From Bacteroidales bacterium (GTDB lineage Bacteria > Bacteroidota > Bacteroidia > Bacteroidales > Bacteroidaceae): a stretch of DNA of 9,974 bases. Under the pieces are notes generated by a model. It ran no database searches, had not been told where the DNA came from, and saw nothing but the letters and a program-made list of their open reading frames with translations. Shown one piece after another: positions 1-5,740 of this stretch (its first letter is position 1; each line of letters opens with the position of its first letter). Location: contig SFIS01000101.1 in assembly GCA_004555245.1 (NCBI GenBank), positions 1 through 9,974 on the forward strand, given 5' to 3'. The translations under genes were made by a program, and so were the position numbers.

Positions 1-152
1 TTTAGGCTGGTAAAAGTTGTTTTTGTTGTTGTCAACAGACAACATAGAGTTCACAATCAGACCGTTGTCCCTGTTGTCTCTGTTGTCGTAAAAACCAAAG
101 CGCAAAAGCGTAGTCTGTGTTGTCGTTTAAAAAAGTACGAGGATGTGTTGTC
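1..152. repeat. GTTGTC-rich repeat block (copy 1)
   Basis: The hexamer GTTGTC occurs at 28-33, 64-69, 73-78, 82-87, 119-124 and 147-152. The copies at 64, 73 and 82 form a 9-bp tandem repeat (GTTGTCnCT). The copy at 28-33 faces an inverted GACAAC at 38-43, making a 7-bp-stem palindrome at 27-44 with loop AACA. Positions 42-68 recur identically at 1611-1637, and the similarity continues to about 105. The first bases (AGGCTGGT at 4-11) also resemble the 3' end of the hairpin array at 1587-1594, so the window probably begins inside another copy of that composite element. Function is unknown. Confidence 0.75.
96..113 (+). repeat. Short direct repeat CAAAGCGCAAAAGC, copy 1
   Basis: CAAAGCGCAAAAGC at 96-109, followed by GTAG, recurs at 1245-1258 followed by ATAG. 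The pair brackets the LytTR locus together with the larger repeat block. Confidence 0.65.
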
Positions 153-217
153 GTCGGCTTTTTCTGAAAGAATCTTAAAAAAACACTCCGCACACACACA
201 ATTCAAAGAAATCATCT

Positions 218-225
218 TATCTTTG
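218..225 (+). promoter_or_regulatory. Candidate Bacteroidetes -7 promoter element
   Basis: TATCTTTG matches the Bacteroidetes sigma-ABfr -7 consensus TAnnTTTG exactly and is followed by CA, as is common. I see no clear TTTG -33 element 19-21 bp upstream, so support is partial. It would fire toward the small ORF at 244-351. Confidence 0.4.
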
Positions 226-243
226 CATTGACAGACATCGTCG

Positions 244-351
244 ATGCGTTGGCAGTGCCACATAACGAAGCACAACGCCGACACAACCACGCCGAGCTTC
301 CGCCACGTAAACCATACAGGCAGGAAGAGGATGCGGAGGGATGACGATTGA
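244..351 (+). CDS. Possible small ORF, 35 codons, unknown function
   Basis: An ATG at 244 opens a 35-codon frame ending in TGA at 349-351. The product is strongly basic and rich in His, Arg and Thr (it begins MRWQCHITKH and ends RKRMRRDDD), with no membrane segment or signal peptide. Support comes from position only: the start lies 18 bases after a TAnnTTTG element, and a hairpin at 386-404 follows the stop. I do not recognise the sequence. The short length and the skewed composition mean it could equally be an untranslated stretch of a small RNA or chance. Confidence 0.22.
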   Translation: MRWQCHITKHNADTTTPSFRHVNHTGRKRMRRDDD

Positions 352-385
352 AAAACTGCAAAATATAATATACATATATAAATAG

Positions 386-410
386 AAGCGTTTACAATAC
401 GCTTTGTTCT
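386..410 (+). terminator. Weak terminator-like hairpin
   Basis: AAGCGT (386-391) pairs with ACGCTT (399-404) around a 7-nt loop, followed by TTGTTCT. The stem is only 6 bp and the T-tract is broken, so this is a weak intrinsic terminator candidate for the possible small unit starting near 230. It follows a very A/T-rich tract at 359-384. Confidence 0.3.
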
Positions 411-808
411 GACACATCGAATCCAGCAAATTCTAAATGTCAAAGTCAGAGCATGGCCAACGGTAGATGCTCCGGGTGTGATTGTATCTCACCACCCGAC
501 CATACAGAAGTCAAGACCAAGCCCCACGGCAGGCAAAGAAATATGCAGCTGTGGAGCTGTGTGCGGCATACCCATGTCCGCACATGCAGGCAACGACCCA
601 CGTACGGTAGGCGGTGAATCATATCATCATATCGGCGTGGGCTCTGACGTTGTCTGTTCAACTTTGATAGGCAATTGCTGGAGCCTCGATGTGTGGGACG
701 GACAACAGGACGATCTCACGCTTTCTCGTATCACTTACGGCACAGTACCTGTCCCCTCATCCGTCCGCTGTTTTCTCTTACACATCTCTTCGACAACACC
801 CGCAACGG
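411..808. other. Non-coding stretch upstream of the LytTR gene
   Basis: I see no convincing gene here on either strand; frames that stay open have no recognisable motif and unnatural composition. Two hairpins are visible. One at 473-498 has CGGGTG/CACCCG plus TGA/TCA with a one-base bulge. The other has a 7-bp stem, TGTGCGG at 560-566 with CCGCACA at 578-584. No TAnnTTTG element was found upstream of 809. The stretch may be a long leader or the remains of a decayed gene. Confidence 0.5.
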
Positions 809-843
809 ATGACACCCAAGCTCTACATCAACACCCGCAACGG
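794..843 (+). repeat. 15-bp direct repeat over the LytTR start
   Basis: CAACACCCGCAACGG occurs at 794-808, directly before the ATG, and again at 829-843 inside the coding region (encoding NTRN plus part of the following Gly codon). The start-to-start distance is 35 bp. LytTR proteins bind direct repeats, so autoregulation is conceivable, but this pair does not match any LytTR site I know. Confidence 0.6.
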
Positions 844-1174
844 CATCGAGGTAATAAGGCTCGACGATGTGGCATATCTCAAAGCAGACGGCAACTACAC
901 CGAGTTCCACCTCACCGACGGAAAGGAGCGCGTGCAGCTCTCTACCCTCTCCGTCTATGCCGACGCCATCGCACGCGTCTTCTCTGCCAGCGACACTCCC
1001 TCGCCATTCTATCGCATGGGGAGAAGCTGGATTGTGAACCTCGACCACGTCAGCTCTGTTGACATACAACACGCCACCCTCTCGTTCGACAGCAACAACG
1101 TGAAGAGTGTCACCATGTCGCGCAACAGTCTGAAAACCCTGAGAGACTATATGGTGGAGCTGTACGGGATTTAG
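809..1174 (+). CDS. Stand-alone LytTR-domain DNA-binding protein
   Basis: The product is a 121-residue protein that is essentially one LytTR DNA-binding domain, the fold that reads direct-repeat promoter sites in AgrA/LytR-type regulators. Visible family hallmarks are DDVAYLKADGNYTEFHL at residues about 19-35 (the ...Y.KA.GNYT.FHL signature) and FYRMGRSWIVNLDHV at about 70-84, the RxHRSxIVNL element with Gly in place of His. The domain then runs through SRNSLKTLRDYMVELY to the C-terminus. There is no receiver domain, membrane segment or signal peptide, so input must come from elsewhere or from self-regulation. I chose the ATG at 809 because homologous domains start at about this point (MTPKLYINTRNG). 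The upstream ATG at 689 would add 40 residues of unlikely composition. The gene stands alone: non-coding stretches flank it, with a 15-bp direct repeat over its start. Small one-domain LytTR proteins are frequent in Prevotella-like genomes. Its targets are not deducible from the sequence. Confidence 0.86.
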   Translation: MTPKLYINTRNGIEVIRLDDVAYLKADGNYTEFHLTDGKERVQLSTLSVYADAIARVFSASDTPSPFYRMGRSWIVNLDHVSSVDIQHATLSFDSNNVKSVTMSRNSLKTLRDYMVELYGI

Positions 1175-1244
1175 ATTTCAAGACTTCTGAAGTTCATGTT
1201 GTAATTGTCGCGCTGAACCAAAGGTCGCCGGCTGAAAGGAAAGG

Positions 1245-1262
1245 CAAAGCGCAAAAGCATAG
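1245..1262 (+). repeat. Short direct repeat CAAAGCGCAAAAGC, copy 2
   Basis: This is the second copy of the 14-bp repeat at 96-109. It lies 70 bp after the LytTR stop codon and 57 bp before the hairpin array. Confidence 0.65.
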
Positions 1263-1314
1263 ATAACAGCAGGATATTTAACGCTTTTTGTCGTAGCCTG
1301 TCACGTGACGGGGG

Positions 1315-1593
1315 ATAGCCTGTAAGGCTATACTAAGCGAGATTTGTCCTTGGACCCACTGACCGAAGGGAGGTAATGCGGTCGTAACCCGGGACATAGT
1401 CCCGGGTCCATAAGCAGCAGGGCGACTGTCTGTAAGACAGTACCTTGTTATGTCGCAACTGATGGCGAGGTACTGCCTTACAGGCAGCCGCATGGGCACG
1501 ACTTATCCGAGGGCTTCGCCCCCGTGTTCTTCTCCTTCGGGTCAGATCGCAAGCGAATCCGACCGCTTCGCTTAGTACAGCCTTACAGGCTGG
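1315..1593. repeat. REP/BIME-like nested hairpin array
   Basis: Seven hairpins crowd this non-coding stretch. Four share one unit, nGCCT-GTA-AGGCn. H1 (1315-1331) and H3 (1425-1441) are in one orientation; H4 (1473-1487) and H7 (1578-1592) are in the opposite one. H2 (1387-1407) has a perfect 9-bp stem, ACCCGGGAC/GTCCCGGGT, with loop ATA. H5 (1511-1521) is GGGC-TTC-GCCC and H6 (1540-1564) is imperfect. H1 plus flank (1317-1340) is the reverse complement of 1568-1591 with 23 of 24 matches. H3 plus flank (1426-1445) is the reverse complement of 1468-1487 with 18 of 20. Each core hairpin has GTA immediately at its foot when read in the H4/H7 direction, as the GTAG tetranucleotide sits in classical REP sequences. 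There is no coding potential. A perfect palindrome GTCACGTGAC lies just outside, at 1300-1309. Confidence 0.7.
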
Positions 1594-1600
1594 TCTTTAA

Positions 1601-1800
1601 TTACAAGCAAACATAGAGTTCACAATCAGACCGTTGTCTCTGTTGTCGTAAAAATCAAATGCGAAGATTGAGTTTCTTATCCTCAGAAACAGTTAATGAA
1701 AGCAGTTTTTTGGGACGTCTCATCGTCAGCGACACGTCTATCCAATAATCTGAAAAACACAATTCACCTTTTCACACACGTTTCCTACATTCTCAGACAG
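1601..1800. repeat. Repeat block copy 2 and adjacent non-coding DNA
   Basis: Positions 1611-1637 repeat 42-68 exactly, and the similarity runs on to about 1668 with a 9-bp deletion relative to copy 1: there are two GTTGTC units here (1634-1639 region and next) where copy 1 has three. Beyond it, to 1800, I see only a 6-bp hairpin GTTTCT/AGAAAC (1672-1677 with 1685-1690) followed by a T6 run, and no gene on either strand. Confidence 0.65.
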
Positions 1801-1802
1801 TT

Positions 1803-1837
1803 AACCCGCAACGCCACACAGTGAGCCGTTGCGGGTT
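1803..1837. terminator. Strong 11-bp hairpin upstream of the giant gene
   Basis: AACCCGCAACG (1803-1813) pairs perfectly with CGTTGCGGGTT (1827-1837) around a 13-nt loop. It is stable enough for a terminator, yet the following bases (GTAAATGTTTG) are a poor U-tract and the nearest upstream gene ends 630 bp away. Because its right arm overlaps the proposed -33 element, it could instead be a regulatory palindrome. Confidence 0.4.
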
Positions 1838-1868
1838 GTAAATGTTTGCACAATTTTACGTAAATTTG
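1836..1868 (+). promoter_or_regulatory. Candidate promoter of the giant coiled-coil gene
   Basis: TAAATTTG at 1861-1868 is an exact TAnnTTTG -7 element, with TTG at 1836-1838 as a possible -33. The spacer of 22 bp is slightly longer than the usual 19-21. A start near 1875 would give an A/T-rich leader of about 110 nt before the ATG at 1987. No Shine-Dalgarno sequence is present, as is normal in Bacteroidetes. Confidence 0.42.
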
Positions 1869-1944
1869 CATCGCCATTCGTTATATTCCGTATGCTATAA
1901 CAGGCTGTGCGTGTGTGCAATACACCCACACATAATACATAAAG

Positions 1945-1974
1945 ATGAACAAACGAAAAACGATAACCTTTTAA
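1945..1974 (+). CDS. Possible 9-codon leader ORF
   Basis: ATGAACAAA opens a frame encoding MNKRKTITF and ends in TAA, 12 nt before the start codon of the giant gene, whose own start also reads ATGAACAAA. It could be a leader peptide, a decoy start, or chance in an A-rich region. Confidence 0.15.
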   Translation: MNKRKTITF

Positions 1975-1986
1975 ATTTAAAAGAAC

Positions 1987-4900
1987 ATGAACAAATCTAC
2001 ATTACCCGTTGCTGTCATACTTGCAGCAGCTTCAGTCCCTGCGCAGGCGCAGGATGCTGTAGCTAACTACACAAAGGAGCAACTTCTGGAAGAATGCAAT
2101 TTAGCCATTACCGAGGTTGGCAAATATCCTGATGCGGTGAGATCAAAATACGTAGACAAATTAACCTTACTGCTTGAAGAAATCAAGGCTCTCCCTGACG
2201 ATGCTACAGAGGAGGATCTGAAGGAGATGGCTGATAAACTTGATAGTCTCAAGACTGCAGCCAAAGAAGCAGAACAGGAATATACAAAAGTCTATCACGA
2301 ACTCTTAGCAACCATAGAGAAAGAGGATAGCGCAAAGAAAGAGGCTCAGGAGGCTATCGATGCTATCGAGGTACCTTCTGTAAAGGCAGACTACCAAGCT
2401 ACATTCGATGCCATTAAGAACTATACAGACGAGGAACTCCAGGGATTCTACAACAACCCGGAGGAAGCCAAAAAGGCTCTCGACACTGTAGATGCAAATA
2501 TCAAAGCATATAACGAAATTGCAGAGACCGCAGCAGAGGCTGACGAGGCCGCACAGGCTGCACAGGCATCTGCAAAAACTTCTCTTCTGAATAGCATCTC
2601 TGCCGCAAAGAGCGACGCCGAGACTGCAAAAACAACTGTCGAAGGATATATGAACTACGACGGCAAAGGCGATGACGTCGATGCCATCGATAATGCTATC
2701 ACAGCATACGACGGTCTTAAAACAGACGTCGAGACAGCTGCAGAGAATCTCGAACTGACAGAAAATAAGAAGAAGGAAATAGAATCTTCTATCGACACAC
2801 AGAAGAAGAAAGTCAATGACGCAAAAGAACGCGCTGAAACTACAGCTACAAAAGCTGCCGAAGCATATTCTACCGATGCTGTCGAGAGTCTCCCCAAACC
2901 ATTCGACCCTATCACTGATGACGACCCGCTGAAGGCTGAGAAAGAGGCTGTCAACGCTGCCATACAGGCTGCAAAAGAGAAGGCCGAGGCATTAAAGGAG
3001 ATTATCGTCAAGGATGAACGCACAGCTCTGGAGGCAGAACTGGAGAACTTGATAAAGGCTGCGAATGACGCCCAGACTGCTTACGAAACAGCTGTGAAGA
3101 ACCTCGAGGCATACAATGAGGCTGTCAAATATATCGACAATCTGCAGGCTGAATACGAAAAGCAGAACCTCGAATTGCAGACTTTGAAACTCAATGACAA
3201 GCTCAACGACGAAGTTTATAAAGACGCCAACAACAAGATGAATGAAGTCGCTGCTACCATCAACAAGATGAAGCAGACAAACGAGGACAACAAGGACGCT
3301 AAGAAATATGAGGATGGCACTGAGGACGAGGACTATAAGAACCTTGTCCAGACACTCAATGCTACGGATATAGCAAAGATTGTCACAGACGCAGAGGCTG
3401 CAACCGGCGGATACAAAGCTCTTAAGGCAGAACTGGATTCACAAAAGGACGAGGCTGACAAGATTGATACTGACAATACGTTTATCAAAGCCGAGCTTGT
3501 TGCTGCGTACAACACTGCTAACGATGCCTTGGAGAATTATGCCAAGGGCAAGATGTCGAAGGATGAAGCGCAGAAGGCTATTGACGATTACAGCCAAGAT
3601 ATCGCGGACGCGAAGGCTGATGTCACGGCATACAACGAAGCCACTAAAAAACTCAACGAGATACAAGAGAAACTCAACGTCAATCTGCCGGAGCTCTCAG
3701 ACGACACCACTTATCCTGACGCTGAAGAAATAAAGATTCTTAAGGAACAGAAGACGAAACTGCAGGCGAGTCTTGACGCTGAGAAGCAGACTATAGAAAA
3801 CAGCTTCCGTAAAGCTTCTCCACGCAGCATACAGGCTGCTAATGAGGCTCTTGAAAATTTCGATGGCACACCATTTGGAACATGGAACGATGCAGCCAAA
3901 ATTGCATCTGAAAACTATAACAAGTGGGTTGTTACACAGTCGGACGTTGTGATATACAACGAGGTGAAGACACAGGTGGACAAACTCGAGAAGAAACTTG
4001 AGGGCGCAAGCAAAGGCATGCTCGGATATGCCAAGGACAAGAAAGCCATCGACGATCTCAAATCAGAGCTTGCAGCTCATGGCGAAGGACACACCGGATG
4101 CGCAGAGAACTATAGCAAATGGACCACGGAAATCAACAGAATTTCCAAGAGCATCGACGATCACCAGGCAGCTTACGATGCCAACAAGATAGCTTATGAA
4201 AAACGTCTCGCTGAAATCAACGACCTGTACGATGACACGTATTACAAGGCTATCGCTAATCAAACCAACAAGGGGGAAGCTAATGAGAAAATCAAAGCGG
4301 CAAAGACTCTTCTTGACCAATTCAATAGAAAGCAGACTGTAACAGTGGACGAGAACGTTCAGGCTGTCACAGACGCAATAAACACTGCTAAGGATGTCAT
4401 TGCTTCAAACTACCTGCAGGAGAAAGGCTGGAAAGTTAATAATTCGTATAAGAGTGCGACACAAATCATTGGCAGCGAGGCAAGTGAACTCAACCCAAGC
4501 CTGGTTTATTCTACAAAACTGGATGGCTATTATATAGAGTTCAAAAAACTCGACACCAAGTATTACCACAACCTTGCGAAATACGACGAGATAGCATCTG
4601 AGGAAGAGGCTCTCAACACCCTCAAAGCGAACATCGAGGCTGTAGTGCCTGATGCAAAGGCTAACCTTGAGGAATACAACAAACAGAAGAATGCTCAGAC
4701 GAGAGCAAAGAGCGAGTGGGCAAGCTACTACAGCCAGGTGGGCGCACTCTACAGCGGCGAGCAATTTTTCGGCGCACAGGCTCTCTACCAAGGTCAGCTG
4801 AACGACTGCCTCGCTCTCATCAACGGTTACGACGCTAAGATTGAGGAGTGCTACAACAACGGCACATCTGTTGACTTTGGCAAGGCTACAGAGGAGAGCA

Positions 4901-5235
4901 TCGGCTACGACGCTTCTATCGAGGAGAACAGAAATACAATGGAGCAGGTTCTCAAGGATGCAACGGCAAACAAGAACGCTTACACCGGACAGGATGAAGA
5001 TGTCGCTACGCTGAACACATCATACGATGAAGCTGTCAAGACTATCAATATTAGAATCGCTGACACAGAGGCTGCTCTCAATAGCGCTGAGACTGATGAA
5101 GACAAACAGGCTCTCACTGAAAAGCTCGACGCTCTCAACGGCTACAAGACTGAACTTGAAGACACAGTTAGACAATCTTGGTACAAATGTCCTCACAAAA
5201 GTGAACGAAGGCGAATCTGTAGCTTATCAGGATGA
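1987..5235 (+). CDS. Giant secreted coiled-coil protein, N-terminal part (frameshifted)
   Basis: This is the first of three pieces of one gene. The true reading follows this frame for 1060 residues to about 5166; the last 22 codons (RQSWYKCPHKSERRR...) are out-of-frame sequence before a stop. The start is an ATG after an A-rich leader, and residues 1-21 are a signal peptide (MNKS, hydrophobic core VAVILAAASV, cleavage after AQA), so the protein is exported. The rest is acidic, rich in Ala, Glu, Lys and Asp and nearly free of Pro and Cys, typical of long alpha-helical coiled coils. A recurring element A-Y-N-E begins helices at residues about 175, 376, 549 and 657, with degenerate segments about 90-200 residues apart. 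Around residues 805-870 the helical pattern is broken by an aromatic segment (GWKVNNSYK, LDGYYIEFKK, TKYYHN). No catalytic motif is seen. A structural, adhesive or spacer role on the cell surface is inferred from architecture only. Confidence 0.85.
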   Translation: MNKSTLPVAVILAAASVPAQAQDAVANYTKEQLLEECNLAITEVGKYPDAVRSKYVDKLTLLLEEIKALPDDATEEDLKEMADKLDSLKTAAKEAEQEYTKVYHELLATIEKEDSAKKEAQEAIDAIEVPSVKADYQATFDAIKNYTDEELQGFYNNPEEAKKALDTVDANIKAYNEIAETAAEADEAAQAAQASAKTSLLNSISAAKSDAETAKTTVEGYMNYDGKGDDVDAIDNAITAYDGLKTDVETAAENLELTENKKKEIESSIDTQKKKVNDAKERAETTATKAAEAYSTDAVESLPKPFDPITDDDPLKAEKEAVNAAIQAAKEKAEALKEIIVKDERTALEAELENLIKAANDAQTAYETAVKNLEAYNEAVKYIDNLQAEYEKQNLELQTLKLNDKLNDEVYKDANNKMNEVAATINKMKQTNEDNKDAKKYEDGTEDEDYKNLVQTLNATDIAKIVTDAEAATGGYKALKAELDSQKDEADKIDTDNTFIKAELVAAYNTANDALENYAKGKMSKDEAQKAIDDYSQDIADAKADVTAYNEATKKLNEIQEKLNVNLPELSDDTTYPDAEEIKILKEQKTKLQASLDAEKQTIENSFRKASPRSIQAANEALENFDGTPFGTWNDAAKIASENYNKWVVTQSDVVIYNEVKTQVDKLEKKLEGASKGMLGYAKDKKAIDDLKSELAAHGEGHTGCAENYSKWTTEINRISKSIDDHQAAYDANKIAYEKRLAEINDLYDDTYYKAIANQTNKGEANEKIKAAKTLLDQFNRKQTVTVDENVQAVTDAINTAKDVIASNYLQEKGWKVNNSYKSATQIIGSEASELNPSLVYSTKLDGYYIEFKKLDTKYYHNLAKYDEIASEEEALNTLKANIEAVVPDAKANLEEYNKQKNAQTRAKSEWASYYSQVGALYSGEQFFGAQALYQGQLNDCLALINGYDAKIEECYNNGTSVDFGKATEESIGYDASIEENRNTMEQVLKDATANKNAYTGQDEDVATLNTSYDEAVKTINIRIADTEAALNSAETDEDKQALTEKLDALNGYKTELEDTVRQSWYKCPHKSERRRICSLSG
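5161..5168 (+). other. Frameshift site 1 in the giant gene
   Basis: Upstream coding is in the frame of 1987 (NGYKTELED); downstream coding is in the frame one base later (QLDNLGTNV). The sequence here is GACACAGT, an AC/CA dinucleotide context rather than a homopolymer. One extra base, or two missing ones, explains the change. No slippery heptamer or obvious downstream pseudoknot is seen. Confidence 0.7.
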
Positions 5236-5740
5236 GTTCGACAGAGAGAAATCATCTATCAGCACGGCTATAACAAAAATTATACAGAACGCAAATGGTA
5301 CATACGACGAAGCTGTCACAAAGCACAACGAGATTGTCAAGGCTAATTTCGAGGCTGAATACAAGACAGCGAAAGCCGCTTACAACAATGCTGTATATGA
5401 AATCAGCAAATATGCGTCATACCAGCACGCTCTCGACGCTAACGGCGTAAGCGGATATGCCGCAAGCATTGAGACTGCCAACGAGGCTCTCTTCCCGCTG
5501 TACGATGAACTGAGAGGCATCAACTCCGACTTCAACACCGCATACGGCGAGGCTGAAGGACGTTTCGATGCAGAACAGACCTATCGTGGAAAGGTGAAGG
5601 AGGTAGAGGCAAAGATTGCTGCTGCTCTCGACACATTCCTCAAAGAGACACAGCAGACTGCCGACGCTAACGGCTATGCAACTGTCATCAACGATCTCGC
5701 AGAGAGATACGCAGATATTTTTCACCGATGCTTACGATAA
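5168..5740 (+). pseudogene. Giant coiled-coil protein, middle piece in second frame
   Basis: This is the continuation of the gene begun at 1987, now one base out of register. It runs from QLDNLGTNVLTKVNEGES (about 5165-5218) through DEFDREKSSISTAITKI to AERYADI at 5717, about 184 residues (1061-1244 of the reconstructed protein). Composition is identical to the pieces on both sides: acidic, Ala/Glu/Lys-rich, helical. There is no start codon with leader of its own; the ATG at 5027 in this frame lies inside the previous piece and would add out-of-frame residues. The frame ends at the TAA at 5738-5740 after a T5 run. It is not an independent gene. It would be translated only if the upstream shift is a sequence error or is bypassed. 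Confidence 0.8.
5718..5722 (+). other. Frameshift site 2 in the giant gene (T5 run)
   Basis: A run of five T separates frame two (AERYADI) from frame three (FTDAYDKKKK). With four T the codons read GCA GAT ATT TTC ACC GAT, a seamless continuation. Either the genome has one extra T or the run was miscounted in sequencing. Confidence 0.75.

Noticed and set aside
28..152. CRISPR-like repetition of GTTGTC
   Set aside because: Units are 6-9 bp with irregular spacing, far shorter than CRISPR repeats, and no cas gene is visible.
348..369. Sigma-70-like promoter TTGAAA ... TATAAT
   Set aside because: The spacer is only 10 bp instead of about 17, and Bacteroidetes use a different consensus.
440..500. 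Possible tRNA-like folding around 473-498
   Set aside because: Only a single bulged hairpin is present; there is no T-loop GTTCGA-type sequence, anticodon arm or acceptor pairing.
478..1062. 194-codon plus-strand frame overlapping the LytTR gene
   Set aside because: It overlaps the clearly recognisable LytTR frame in another register, and its product has unnatural composition and no motif.
1278..1499. 73-codon minus-strand frame across the hairpin array
   Set aside because: The sequence is made of palindromes; an open frame through such DNA is expected by chance and the product shows no family features.
5150..5180. Programmed ribosomal frameshift at the first junction
   Set aside because: No slippery heptamer, no internal Shine-Dalgarno stimulator and no strong downstream structure; a one-base indel is the simpler explanation.
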